A stretch of 64,000 nucleotides of DNA from Hoyosella subflava DQS3-9A1 (GTDB taxonomy: Bacteria; Actinomycetota; Actinomycetes; Mycobacteriales; Mycobacteriaceae). Shown in pieces: positions 18,332 to 27,633 of the stretch. A program made the translations under genes and the position numbers. The stretch spans positions 3,224,001 to 3,288,000 of the forward strand of contig NC_015564.1 in assembly GCF_000214175.1 (NCBI RefSeq), read 5' to 3'. Within the stretch, counting starts at the first letter, position 1; every line of letters begins with the position of its first letter. Below the pieces are notes generated by a model. The model had not been told where the DNA came from and did not search any database. It saw only the letters and a program-made list of their open reading frames with translations.

Positions 18332-19735
18332 ATGCGATCGCGCTACCTCCTGAAACGAGAATATGGCCAGGAGCAGCCGTACTGGCGCCTGGGTATGTTC
18401 AAGATCCGTTTGCCCTTCATCCACTATCCGCTTGAACTCGCGGAGGCCGTGCAGGCCGCGATCATGTTCGTGGTGGGCATGGCAACGATCCCTCTGCTTC
18501 AGACCTATCTCGGCATGTCGTTCGAGGTCGCGCTCACAGTCACGATCCTCTTCATGGCGACTCTGTTGCTGCCTGCACTGCTTGGTGCTCCGCTGGCTCC
18601 TGGCTTCATCACACCCGCCGTTCCACTTGTGGTGGTGTATCTCAGCGCTTACGAACCCGGCACTGAGGCGATCAAAGCTATGGTGGCCCTCCACATCGTC
18701 GTCGCAATAATCTTCCTCGTTCTCGGCGTCACGAAAGTCGCGAGCAAGCTCATCTCCAGCATCCCGGTCTCCGTCAAAGGCGGCATCCTGCTGGGCGCCG
18801 GAATCGCGGCACTGATGGGTGAAATCGGTGAAGGCGGACGCTTCCTGGCCACACCGCTCTCGATCGGCGTCGGCGCGCTCGTCATCGCATTCACCCTGTT
18901 CTCCGCCTCGTTCAGGCTGCTCTGCAACCGCAGCAAGCTCGGCGTGATGATCGCCAATTATGGCCTCGTCCCCGGGCTTCTCCTCGCGATCGGGGTGGGC
19001 TGGGCCGTCGGCGAATACCCACTGCCACAAATCGAATGGGGAATCACGTCCCTCGCGATCAACGAACTGTGGCAGCTACTGCCCTTCACCATCGGCTGGC
19101 CCACACTCGAGATGTTCCTGACCGCGATCCCCGTTGCGATCATCTCCTACGTCATCGCGTACGGAGACATCGTGGTCGGCGACTCAGTCATTGCACGAGC
19201 CGACAAAGCCCGGCCGGACGAGGTTATCGAGGTAGACAACGATCGCCTGCACGTCATCACCGGAATCCGGAATGCGCTGCACGCACTCTTCATTCCGCAA
19301 CCGGGCCAGGGCGGGCCTATCTTCACCGCACTGACAGCGAGCATCGCGACCCGGTACGAGTTCGGTCGACGCGCAATGGAATCCGTGTACAGCGGGGTGG
19401 GCACCTTTTACCTCATCGCATTCTTCGCCCTGTTCGCGATGCCACTGGTCACGCTTTTCCAGCCCGTTCTACCGATCGCGCTGTCGCTCACCCTCCTTGT
19501 GACCGGCTACCTGTGCATGGTCGTCGGCATGCAGCAAGTGAGCAACACCGAGCAGTACGCCGTCGCGGGCGTCACCGGCGTCGTGCTGGCCACCCAGGGT
19601 GCAGCCTGGGGCATCGTCGCAGGCATCGTCCTGCACATTCTGGTGGAGCGGACCTCGTTGCTACGCAGAAACAATCCGCCACCCGATGATGCTGAACCGC
19701 CCGAGCATCAGAACGCCAGGGAGGCGCACACATGA
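18332..19735 (+). CDS. Multi-pass permease of the xanthine-uracil/sulfate permease fold
   Basis: About 467 residues with roughly 12 to 14 hydrophobic segments. Examples are LAEAVQAAIMFVVGMATIPL at the start, then PLLQTYLGMSFEVALTVTIL, FLTAIPVAIISYVIAYGDIV and LPIALSLTLLVTGYLCMVVG. The pattern resembles the SLC23/SLC26-like superfamily, including the repeated short helices before charged residues (SYVIAYGDIVVGDS). I could not place it in a named subfamily. The ATG at 18332 is preceded by GAAAGGC and preferred over the longer start at 18293. It is the first gene of the plus-strand cluster leading to the acyl-CoA ligase 54 bases on, so the substrate may be an organic acid. Confidence 0.7.
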   Translation: MRSRYLLKREYGQEQPYWRLGMFKIRLPFIHYPLELAEAVQAAIMFVVGMATIPLLQTYLGMSFEVALTVTILFMATLLLPALLGAPLAPGFITPAVPLVVVYLSAYEPGTEAIKAMVALHIVVAIIFLVLGVTKVASKLISSIPVSVKGGILLGAGIAALMGEIGEGGRFLATPLSIGVGALVIAFTLFSASFRLLCNRSKLGVMIANYGLVPGLLLAIGVGWAVGEYPLPQIEWGITSLAINELWQLLPFTIGWPTLEMFLTAIPVAIISYVIAYGDIVVGDSVIARADKARPDEVIEVDNDRLHVITGIRNALHALFIPQPGQGGPIFTALTASIATRYEFGRRAMESVYSGVGTFYLIAFFALFAMPLVTLFQPVLPIALSLTLLVTGYLCMVVGMQQVSNTEQYAVAGVTGVVLATQGAAWGIVAGIVLHILVERTSLLRRNNPPPDDAEPPEHQNAREAHT

Positions 19736-19789
19736 TTCGCCGCACATTCATGTCCCCATCACAGCCCACCACCTCGAGGGGCCTGCTCC

Positions 19790-21283
19790 ATGACTAACGT
19801 CGCAACCGGGTTCGTCAGCACGGCGAACGCCACACCCACCGCCACTGCGGTGCAGTCTGACGATCAGAAACAGACCTACTCCGAACTTCACACCGCGGCA
19901 CGTCGCGTCGCGAGCCTCCTGATTCAGCGCGGCATCAAGCCTGGCGACACCGTTGCAATCATGCTTCCCAATGTTGCGGCGTTTCCGGCTCTTTACTACG
20001 GAATCCTCCTCGCGGGCGGTGTCGCCGTTCCAATGAACCCACTGCTCAAGAACCGGGAAGTCGCATACTACCTCGGCGATTCCGGCGCGAAACTCGTGTT
20101 CGTCTGGCATTCGGTTGCTCAGGAAGCAGTGGCTGGGGCCCTGGAAGCCCACTCCAGCGTCGTGGAGGTCGACGAGTCGTTCTTGGGGAGCATCTCGGCA
20201 TTGCCACTTGCAGGCGTCATCGACCGCGCCGACGATGACACCGCCGTCATCCTGTATACCTCCGGCACCACCGGGCACCCCAAGGGCGCGGAACTCACGC
20301 ACTTCAACCTGCGCAACAATGCTGATCGCTTCGCGCAGGACTGGCTGAAGCTGACCGCAGATGACGTCGTCCTGGGGTGCCTGCCGCTGTTCCACACGTT
20401 CGGGCAGACCGTGTCGATGAACTGCACGTTGTTCAGCGGCGCGACGCTAGTTCTGCTCACCCGCTTCACCGGCGATCTCGCACTCGAGGCGATCGAGAAG
20501 GAGAAAGTCACGATATTCGCGGGCGTTCCCACCATGTACTCGGCGATGATCGAGGCGCCAGGCAGCGACACCGCCGACGCGTCAACCCTGCGGTTGTGCT
20601 GTTCAGGCGGCGCGGCCCTGCCTCTCGACACGCTCACGTCATTTGAGGACAAGTTCCACGCGGTGATCATCGAAGGGTACGGACTCTCCGAAACGTCCCC
20701 CGTGTGCTGCTTCAACCCGCCGGAGGGAAGGCGGAAAATCGGGTCCGTCGGACTTCCCCTCGAAGGTGTGGAGATGCGCGTCATCACTGACGACGGCGAG
20801 ACGCTGCCACCCGGCGAACTAGGCGAGATATGCGTCCGCGGTGAGAATGTCATGAAGGGCTACCTCGGCCGCCCCTCAGCCACCGCCGAGGCATTCATCG
20901 ACGGCTGGTTCCGCACCGGTGACATCGGCAAAACCGACGATGACGGCTACTTCTACATCGTCGACCGCAAGAAGTCGCTCATCATCCGCGGTGGCTACAA
21001 CGTCTATCCGCGCGAAGTCGAGGAGGTGCTGTACGAGCACCCAGACATCGTCGAGGCGGCAGTGATCGGGATCCCGCATCCAACCCTCGGCGAAGAAGTC
21101 GGAGCAGCTATCACGGTACGTCAAGGTACAACCCTCGACCCCGCTGATATCAGCGCATACGTGAAAGCCAGGCTCGCCGCGTACAAGTACCCGCGCCAGG
21201 TGTGGGCAGTCGACGAACTTCCCAAAGGACCTACCGGCAAGATCCTGCGCCGCGAGGTCCAGCCACCCGTTAACGCACGCTGA
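19790..21283 (+). CDS. Long/medium-chain acyl-CoA ligase (AMP-binding, ANL superfamily)
   Basis: A 497-residue adenylate-forming enzyme that activates a carboxylic acid to acyl-AMP and then acyl-CoA. Visible motifs: P-loop-like YTSGTTGHPKGAELTH (A3), IIEGYGLSETSPVCCFNPP (A5), GWFRTGDIGKTDDDGYFYIVD (A7), KKSLIIRGGYNVYPREVEE (A8) and the catalytic lysine in LPKGPTGKILRRE (A10). The core is complete and of normal length. The ATG start has GAGGGG upstream. The next gene is PHA synthase, 32 bases away. I infer that the ligase charges imported fatty acids, or hydroxy acids released by the depolymerase, for polymer synthesis or beta-oxidation. Confidence 0.93.
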   Translation: MTNVATGFVSTANATPTATAVQSDDQKQTYSELHTAARRVASLLIQRGIKPGDTVAIMLPNVAAFPALYYGILLAGGVAVPMNPLLKNREVAYYLGDSGAKLVFVWHSVAQEAVAGALEAHSSVVEVDESFLGSISALPLAGVIDRADDDTAVILYTSGTTGHPKGAELTHFNLRNNADRFAQDWLKLTADDVVLGCLPLFHTFGQTVSMNCTLFSGATLVLLTRFTGDLALEAIEKEKVTIFAGVPTMYSAMIEAPGSDTADASTLRLCCSGGAALPLDTLTSFEDKFHAVIIEGYGLSETSPVCCFNPPEGRRKIGSVGLPLEGVEMRVITDDGETLPPGELGEICVRGENVMKGYLGRPSATAEAFIDGWFRTGDIGKTDDDGYFYIVDRKKSLIIRGGYNVYPREVEEVLYEHPDIVEAAVIGIPHPTLGEEVGAAITVRQGTTLDPADISAYVKARLAAYKYPRQVWAVDELPKGPTGKILRREVQPPVNAR

Positions 21284-21315
21284 AACCACTCGAAACAACT
21301 AAGGAATCTCGCGTC

Positions 21316-23019
21316 ATGGTCACCATCAGCACTCAAAGACTCGACGACACCCTCGCGGAAGCGTCAGCACCCATTGACATGCTGCTGACGAACGCGGCAC
21401 GCGGACAATGGCGGCGCTTCCTCCCCGGCGCCTCCACGCTGAAGCTCGGCGCAGCGATCGCGGATCGGCCGAGCGTCGTTGCAGACGAAGTAGTCGGCCT
21501 GGTCCGCGAACTCGCCCGTGTCGGCACCGGCAATTCAGAGATCACCCCGAACAAACGCGACCGCAGGTTCAATGACGCCGCATGGCTCTCGAACCCGTGG
21601 CTCCGTGCCATCTTGCAGGGCTACTTAGCGATCGACCAATCCGCGCGCAGCGTCATCGGGGAACTCGAACTCGACTGGCGTGACCGGGAGCGCGTCGAGT
21701 TCGCTCTCGAGAACATACTGGACGCTGTTTCGCCCAGCAACATCCCTGGCATCAACCCACTCTCGCTTAAGGCACTCATCGACACAGGCGGGTTCAGCGC
21801 AGTCCGTGGAGTACGAAACTTGTTGCGCGACTTCGCGAAAGCCCCCCGGGTTCCGGCGATGGTTGACACGTCAGGCTTCACAGTCGGTGTCAACATCGCT
21901 GCTACAGATGGCGCGGTCGTGCTGAGCACACCCAGCTTTGAGCTGATCCACTACCATCCGGTCACCGAAGCGGTCGGCAAGTTGCCCTTGCTGATCGTTC
22001 CACCGCTCATCAACAAGTACTACGTGGTCGACCTTGCGCCGGGCCGCAGCCTCGTCGAATATCTCATCTCGCAAGGACAGCAGGTCTTCACCCTCTCGTG
22101 GCGCAACCCAACAGCAGAGCAACGAGACTGGGGGGTCGACGAATACGCGAAAGCAGTGATACGAGCCTTCGACGCCGTCCAAGAGATCGCGGGTACTGAG
22201 CGGGCGCACACCCTGAGCCTCTGCTCCGGCGGTGCCCTGATGTCGATGGTGGCCGCGCACCTGTCGGCGATTGGGCAAGGTGACCGTATCGCAAGCGTGA
22301 GCCTTGGCGTCAACGTTCTCGACCAGTCGCAGGCCGGTTTGCAGGCAGCGCTTGCGGGCAAGAAGTCCGCGAAGGCCGCCATCAAGTACTCCGCGTCGAA
22401 GGGCTACCTCGACGGTGGAGCTCTAGCGGAGATGTTCGCGTGGATGCGGCCCAACGATCTCGTGTGGAGCTATTGGGTCAACAACTACCTTCAGGGCAAA
22501 GATCCAGCGCCGTTCGACGTACTGTTCTGGAACGCAGACACCACCCGGATGACCGCTGCTCTGCACCGCGACTTCATCGAACTGTTCCTGGACAACAAGC
22601 TCGCCAAGGCTGGCACAGCCACTCTGCTTGGTACGGCAATCGACCTGTCGGGCGTGAAAGCCGACTCGTATGTGGTCGCTGGCGTGGCAGACCACATCAG
22701 TCCATGGCAGGCGTCGTACCGCAGCGCGCTCCTACTCGGTGGTGACACCCGCTTCGTACTGTCAACGAGTGGGCACATCGCGTGTATGGTCAATCCGCCC
22801 AGCAACCCCAAGGCGTCCTTCCGTGTGAATCCGGAAATGCGCGCGAACGCCGAGGATTGGCTCGGCGGCAGCAAGAAGGTCCACGGCTCCTGGTGGCCGG
22901 ACTACGCGCAGTGGCTCGCGGACCGCAACGAGGGAAATGTGCCCGCACCGCGCGAACTCGGTTCCGAGCAGTACCCAGCAGGTGTTCGTGCACCCGGCCA
23001 GTACGTGTTCGAGTCATGA
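21316..23019 (+). CDS. phaC: Poly(3-hydroxyalkanoate) synthase, class II-like
   Basis: A 567-residue PHA synthase that polymerises (R)-3-hydroxyacyl-CoA on the granule surface. The N-terminal segment FNDAAWLSNPWLRAILQGYL and the phrase SWRNPTAEQRDWG are typical of class I/II enzymes, the latter of the medium-chain (Pseudomonas-like) type. The catalytic triad is visible: Cys303 in SLCSGGAL, Asp459 in GVADHISPW, His487 in STSGHIACMVNPP. The nucleophile elbow lacks the usual first glycine of GxCxGG (serine here). FWNADTTRM is also conserved. The ATG start has AAGGAA upstream. The stop overlaps the depolymerase start by four bases. Confidence 0.92.
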   Translation: MVTISTQRLDDTLAEASAPIDMLLTNAARGQWRRFLPGASTLKLGAAIADRPSVVADEVVGLVRELARVGTGNSEITPNKRDRRFNDAAWLSNPWLRAILQGYLAIDQSARSVIGELELDWRDRERVEFALENILDAVSPSNIPGINPLSLKALIDTGGFSAVRGVRNLLRDFAKAPRVPAMVDTSGFTVGVNIAATDGAVVLSTPSFELIHYHPVTEAVGKLPLLIVPPLINKYYVVDLAPGRSLVEYLISQGQQVFTLSWRNPTAEQRDWGVDEYAKAVIRAFDAVQEIAGTERAHTLSLCSGGALMSMVAAHLSAIGQGDRIASVSLGVNVLDQSQAGLQAALAGKKSAKAAIKYSASKGYLDGGALAEMFAWMRPNDLVWSYWVNNYLQGKDPAPFDVLFWNADTTRMTAALHRDFIELFLDNKLAKAGTATLLGTAIDLSGVKADSYVVAGVADHISPWQASYRSALLLGGDTRFVLSTSGHIACMVNPPSNPKASFRVNPEMRANAEDWLGGSKKVHGSWWPDYAQWLADRNEGNVPAPRELGSEQYPAGVRAPGQYVFES

Positions 23020-23861
23020 GCGCAGGACTTAGCCTCGTGCGTGGCACGTGGATTCGCGTGTGCGGCTATCGGATCCGGGTAGACGTCCGGCAGGGACGCG
23101 GTGACGAACAAGACGTGCCCTTAGTGCTGTGCAACGGAATCGGCGCGAGCCTCGAAACGTTCGACTCCCTCGTTGAAGGACTCGACCCCGAACGTACCGT
23201 CATCAGTTTCGATGTTCCAGGCGCCGGGCTTTCACCGGCACCACGCATGCCGTACAGCTTCGCCCTACTCGCCGCCGCTGTCACCAGAATGCTCACTCAG
23301 CTGGGCCATCTCCGCTTTGACGTGCTCGGGTTTTCGTGGGGTGGTGCGTTAGCGCAGCAGCTAGCGTTTCAGTTCCCGCGCCGGTGCCGTCGAGTGGTCC
23401 TGATGTGTACAGGGACAGGCGTGATGATGGTGCCAGCAAAGCCCCAGGTGTTGTGGCACATGGCAACGCCACGGCGCTACCGCGATCCCGCATACGCGGC
23501 TCAGGTCGCTCCCACCATCTACGGCGGCGCGGCGCGGACCGATCCCGAGGGAGTCAGGGCGGTGTTTGGCAAAGTCGAAACCACCGCAAGCCGGCGCGGC
23601 TACGTCTATCAACTCCTCGCGGGGTCATTGTGGGCGAGTCTGCCGTTCCTGCCCGGTATCCGGCAGCCCGTCCTCATCCTCGCGGGCGACAACGATCCGA
23701 TTATCCCTCTGGTCAACGCGAAGGCAATGCAACGGCTGATTCCCCACGCTCAGCTGTCCGTCTTTCCTGGTGGCCACATCGATCCCCTCCTGCGAAGCGA
23801 CGACATCGGTGGTCGCATCGAACAATTCCTCACTCAGAAAGACACCCACGATGACGAGTAA
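23016..23861 (+). CDS. phaZ: Intracellular poly(3-hydroxyalkanoate) depolymerase
   Basis: A 281-residue alpha/beta hydrolase closely resembling medium-chain PhaZ of Pseudomonas: [43 protein letters not shown] and [20 protein letters not shown]. The triad is Ser107 (GFSWGGAL), Asp227 ([11 protein letters not shown]) and His254 ([10 protein letters not shown]). It breaks down stored PHA to hydroxy acids. The ATG overlaps the phaC stop (ATGA), so the two are translationally coupled. The 3-prime end overlaps the acyl-CoA dehydrogenase start by 11 bases. The phaC-phaZ order matches the class II operon of pseudomonads. Confidence 0.92.
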   Translation: MSAGLSLVRGTWIRVCGYRIRVDVRQGRGDEQDVPLVLCNGIGASLETFDSLVEGLDPERTVISFDVPGAGLSPAPRMPYSFALLAAAVTRMLTQLGHLRFDVLGFSWGGALAQQLAFQFPRRCRRVVLMCTGTGVMMVPAKPQVLWHMATPRRYRDPAYAAQVAPTIYGGAARTDPEGVRAVFGKVETTASRRGYVYQLLAGSLWASLPFLPGIRQPVLILAGDNDPIIPLVNAKAMQRLIPHAQLSVFPGGHIDPLLRSDDIGGRIEQFLTQKDTHDDE

Positions 23862-25011
23862 CCCTGACTTCGACCTGTTCCAGCTCGCCGACGAACACAA
23901 TGAACTCCGCGCCGCGATCCGGTCCCTGTGCGAGAAAGAAATCGCTCCGTACGCAGCGGATGTCGATGAGCACGAGCGCTATCCGGCAGAGGCACTGAAG
24001 GCCTTGACTGGATCTGGCTTCAACGCAGTTCATGTTCCGGACGAATACGACGGCCAGGGAGCCGATTCGGTGGCGGCGTGCATTGTCGTCGAGGAAGTGG
24101 CTCGCGTTTGCGCCTCTTCATCGTTGATCCCCGGCGTGAACAAACTTGGCACGATGGGGCTGATCCTGAACGGAAGCGAGGAACTGAAGAAGCAGGTTCT
24201 GCCGGCCATCGCTTCAGGTGAGGCGATGGCGTCATACGCACTGTCCGAGCGTGAGGCTGGATCTGATCCAGCATCGATGCGCACGCGGGCCAAGGCAGAT
24301 GGCGAGGACTGGATTCTGAACGGTTCGAAATGCTGGATCACCAACGGTGGCCAGTCGACCTGGTACACGGTCATGGCCGTCACCGACGCGGATAAGGGCG
24401 CGAACGGCACTTCTGCGTTTATGGTGCACAAGGATGACGAGGGCTTCACCGTCGGCCCGACGGAGAAGAAGCTCGGCATCAAGGGCTCACCAACTGCGGA
24501 ACTGTACTTCGAGAGCTGCAGGATTCCTGGCGACCGCATCATCGGGGAACCAGGCACGGGTTTCAAGACCGCTCTGGAAACGCTCGACCACACCCGCCCC
24601 ACGATCGGCGCACAGGCGGTGGGCATCGCACAGGGTGCCCTGGACGCGGCAATCGACTACACCAAGGACCGCAAACAGTTTGGTAAATCGGTCAGCCAGT
24701 TCCAGGGTGTGCAATTTATGCTCGCCGAGATGGCCATGAAAATAGAGGCCGCGCGTTTGATGGTGTATCACTCGGCTGCACGCGCCGAACGCGGCGAGAA
24801 GGGTCTCGCATTCATTGCCAGCGCGGCGAAATGCTTTGCCTCCGACGTCGCCATGGAGGTCACTACCGATGCAGTGCAGCTCTTCGGTGGTGCGGGCTAC
24901 ACCCGTGACTTCCCGGTGGAACGCATGATGCGCGACGCCAAGATCACCCAGATCTACGAGGGCACCAATCAGATCCAGCGCGTCGTCATGGCCCGGTCGC
25001 TTCTGCGCTGA
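23851..25011 (+). CDS. Acyl-CoA dehydrogenase
   Basis: A 386-residue FAD flavoenzyme that introduces the trans-2 double bond into acyl-Co[21 protein letters not shown] and [16 protein letters not shown] are the FAD/substrate segments. [20 protein letters not shown] precedes the C-terminal catalytic glutamate in [10 protein letters not shown]. The frame is open further upstream, but the ATG at 23851 gives the family length. The start overlaps phaZ, so it is the last gene of the permease-ligase-phaC-phaZ operon. Its enoyl-CoA product is the substrate of the R-hydratase at 16.4 kb, which would link beta-oxidation to PHA monomer supply. Confidence 0.94.
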   Translation: MTSNPDFDLFQLADEHNELRAAIRSLCEKEIAPYAADVDEHERYPAEALKALTGSGFNAVHVPDEYDGQGADSVAACIVVEEVARVCASSSLIPGVNKLGTMGLILNGSEELKKQVLPAIASGEAMASYALSEREAGSDPASMRTRAKADGEDWILNGSKCWITNGGQSTWYTVMAVTDADKGANGTSAFMVHKDDEGFTVGPTEKKLGIKGSPTAELYFESCRIPGDRIIGEPGTGFKTALETLDHTRPTIGAQAVGIAQGALDAAIDYTKDRKQFGKSVSQFQGVQFMLAEMAMKIEAARLMVYHSAARAERGEKGLAFIASAAKCFASDVAMEVTTDAVQLFGGAGYTRDFPVERMMRDAKITQIYEGTNQIQRVVMARSLLR

Positions 25012-25023
25012 TGTCCCCTCCTG

Positions 25024-25091
25024 AATCCAGCTGCGGAGGTCAACAGAACCGCGCGTTTTTGCACGTTTCCGTTGACCTCCGCAGCTGGATT
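25024..25091. terminator. Long perfect inverted repeat, probable bidirectional terminator
   Basis: The arms 25024-25044 and 25071-25091 are 21 bases and perfectly complementary, with a 26-base loop that itself contains a T-run. The element fills the gap between the convergent acyl-CoA dehydrogenase and desaturase genes. It probably ends both transcripts. Confidence 0.8.
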
Positions 25092-25112
25092 TGAGGGAAG
25101 GAGAGCGATCGG

Positions 25113-26402
25113 TCAGGCGGTGACGGGAGTTCCCGCTTTCCGCTGACGCCTTTCTCGCTTGATGCGCGCACGCTGCGCTTTGAGTTCCGCCATCATGCGT
25201 TTACGCTGCTCTTTCAACTCCGCGATCGCGGTGCGCAGCCCCCGGCGGCGGCCTGTCGCTGGGTCTGTCGCAACCCATTCGAGAGCCTGAATTGCCTTGA
25301 ACCTCAGTTCCGACGCGGTCTCTGGCGCATCGTCGGACGTGGCGCGCAGCAGGCTGTCGGGGAGCGCGAGTTTGAAGACGGTCCGCTGAACCAGCAGCGC
25401 CTGCTTCATCAGCGAGCCTGTCGTGTAAGGCAGGTCGTATTTTTCACACAGCTGCCGCACTCGTACGGCGATCTCTGCCGCCCTGTTACTAGGAAGATCA
25501 GGAAAAAGGTGGTGCTCGATCTGATAACAGAGGTTCCCGCTCATGAACGCCATCGCGGGACCAGCGTCGAAGTTCGCGCTTCCTAGCATCTGCCGGAGAT
25601 ACCACTCCGCCTGCGTCTCGTTCTCTAGATCCGAGAGGACGAATTTTTCCGCTCCGTCAGGGAAATGGCCGCAGGAGATCACTAGGTGCGCCCAGACATT
25701 CCGGGCGAGGTTCGCGGTCGCGTTGGCGGCGAGAGTGTGCTTCCAGCGACGGCCACTCAGCGCTGGGAAGAACACATAATCCTTTCCCACTTGGCGCACT
25801 ATTTTCCGGCGGAAGGTAGCGATGTCTTCGGGCGACGGTTTCCGACCGTCAAACTGCAGATCGTGCAAGGCAATGCCCCACTCGAACCCCGCAGCCAGAA
25901 GGAAATTCTGGAACGGCTGGAGAAGGTGGATCGGTTTCCACTCCTGATCACGGGTGACCCGGATGATGCCGAATCCCACGTCCTCGTCCATGCCGACGAT
26001 GTTCGTGTACTTGTGGTGAACGACGTTATGCGCGTATTTCCACTGGACTGACGGCCCTGGCATGTCCCATTCCCAGGTGGTGGAGTGGATTTCTGGATCG
26101 TTCATCCAGTCCCACTGTCCGTGCAGCACGTTGTGGCTGATCTCCATATTTTCGATGACCTTCGCCACCGCGAGGGCTGCTGTCCCCGCGAGCCAGCCAG
26201 CTTTGCCGCGACTCGCGAAAATCATGTACCGGCCCGCAGCATCGAGTATCCGCTGCGCAGCGATAGTCCGGAGAATATAGCGCGCGTCACGGGAACCGAG
26301 CGATTCCTCGATGTCGCGGCGGATGATGTCGAGTTCGCGGCCGAGCGACTCGATATCCGCGTCGCTGAGATGTGAATACTCAGCGAGTTCTTTGATAGCC
26401 AT
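25113..26402 (-). CDS. Membrane fatty acid desaturase (acyl-CoA desaturase, DesA3-like)
   Basis: A 429-residue integral membrane di-iron desaturase. The three histidine boxes are present: HNVLHGQWDW, HNVVHHKYTN and QIEHHLFPDLPSNR. TNIVGMDEDVGFG lies after box two, and hydrophobic stretches flank the boxes. The C-terminal 70 residues are a highly basic, coiled tail (KEQRKRMMAELKAQRARIKR). Such enzymes desaturate stearoyl-CoA or similar with an oxidoreductase partner, which is not encoded nearby. The start at 26402 (AIKELAEYSHLSD) has AAGGGA upstream and is preferred to the ATG 15 bases earlier. It closes the inserted lipid region. Confidence 0.92.
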   Translation of the reverse strand: MAIKELAEYSHLSDADIESLGRELDIIRRDIEESLGSRDARYILRTIAAQRILDAAGRYMIFASRGKAGWLAGTAALAVAKVIENMEISHNVLHGQWDWMNDPEIHSTTWEWDMPGPSVQWKYAHNVVHHKYTNIVGMDEDVGFGIIRVTRDQEWKPIHLLQPFQNFLLAAGFEWGIALHDLQFDGRKPSPEDIATFRRKIVRQVGKDYVFFPALSGRRWKHTLAANATANLARNVWAHLVISCGHFPDGAEKFVLSDLENETQAEWYLRQMLGSANFDAGPAMAFMSGNLCYQIEHHLFPDLPSNRAAEIAVRVRQLCEKYDLPYTTGSLMKQALLVQRTVFKLALPDSLLRATSDDAPETASELRFKAIQALEWVATDPATGRRRGLRTAIAELKEQRKRMMAELKAQRARIKRERRQRKAGTPVTA

Positions 26403-26573
26403 AACATCCCTTCGCAACGCAGCCCTGGCAGCTGCATCAAAATTTCCGCAAAGCGCCAGTGCGATGCGAGGGCGAAGAGCCGTCAGCTACCGCTCTCGTG
26501 CCCCTCTCCGTAACTTTACTCGCATCTCGGCGCCACTGCGTCGGACACGTCGGCGGAAGGGAACGGTAACCCC

Positions 26574-27578
26574 CTACCAACTCGTCCAACCGCCGGCTGA
26601 ACGCGAGGTGTGGTCCACTGTGACACCTTTCCCCTCGGATACCGACCCAATGAGGCGCCAATTCTTGGGTACCGCACTTTCCGGTGCGAAGGCTGCGACG
26701 AGAGCATGATCTTCGCCACCGTCCAGTACCCAGGACATCGCGTCAGTTCCGCATATTGCGGCGACGGCACGCACCGGTTCCGGACATCCCAGCGCCGCAG
26801 TGTCAATATTGATCCGCACACCCGAAGCCCGCGCGATATGGCCCAGATCTGACAGTAGGCCGTCTGAGGTATCGATCATTGCGTGAGCACCTGCCTCGGC
26901 GGCAGAGACGCCCTCGCGGTAGGGCGGCCGCGGTACTCGGTGGATCGCGACGCACTCGCGTGTCGCCGCATCGGCGGGGGCGATCCCGCGAGTCAGGAGT
27001 TCAAGGCCAGCAGCCGAATAGCCAGTCTCCCCAGCCATGGCAATGAGATCGCCGGGACGCGCGCCACTGCGCAGAACCGCCCTGCGGCCGTCCAGATCAC
27101 CGAGGGCAGTCACGGATACTGTGATGTGCGGCGATTGAACGAGATCTCCCCCGCCGATTCCCGCGCCCGCCGCGGACGCCTCCTCCCACAGCCCTTCGTT
27201 CAGCGCGTCGGTCACTGCCAGCGGGGTGTCCGCGGGACAACCAAGACCAACGAGGAACGTGAGAGGGCGCGCACCCATCGCGGCCATGTCGGCGGCGTTT
27301 TGCGCTATTGATTTGCGTCCAATGTCATGGGGCGAGGACCAGTCGGTCCGGAAATGCCGCCCTTCAACGAGCATGTCCACTGATGCGACCACAGTGCCGT
27401 GTGTGAGAGACACCACGGCGGCATCATCGCCGGGGCCGATAAGTGTGGCCGCTGGCTGTTCCCTGCCTGCGGTGATGCGCCGGATGACGCCGAACTCCCC
27501 GGTGTCACGGACAGTTGCGTCTTCGGCTCGAGCGCCGTCTGGCGGAGCAGGGAGATCCTCACGCGACTCAGCAATCAC
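26574..27578 (-). CDS. thiL: Thiamine-monophosphate kinase
   Basis: About 334 residues. It phosphorylates thiamine monophosphate to the active cofactor thiamine diphosphate. Signatures are FGVIRRITAG, LIGPGDDAAVVSL, VASVDMLVEGRHFR, the metal-binding DMAAMGA, and LGDLDGRRAVLRSGARPGD. The open frame runs on to 27815, but the GTG at 27576-27578 gives the family start. A TACTCT box sits exactly six bases upstream with no ribosome site, so the mRNA may be leaderless. It is divergent from the DUF3515 gene. In mycobacteria thiL is next to ung; here the lipid module separates them. Confidence 0.94.
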   Translation of the reverse strand: MIAESREDLPAPPDGARAEDATVRDTGEFGVIRRITAGREQPAATLIGPGDDAAVVSLTHGTVVASVDMLVEGRHFRTDWSSPHDIGRKSIAQNAADMAAMGARPLTFLVGLGCPADTPLAVTDALNEGLWEEASAAGAGIGGGDLVQSPHITVSVTALGDLDGRRAVLRSGARPGDLIAMAGETGYSAAGLELLTRGIAPADAATRECVAIHRVPRPPYREGVSAAEAGAHAMIDTSDGLLSDLGHIARASGVRINIDTAALGCPEPVRAVAAICGTDAMSWVLDGGEDHALVAAFAPESAVPKNWRLIGSVSEGKGVTVDHTSRSAGGWTSW

Positions 27579-27633
27579 CCGACTAGAGTACGGTGACAGC
27601 CGAACTGACGTGCTGACCCCGTGATGAGGTGTT

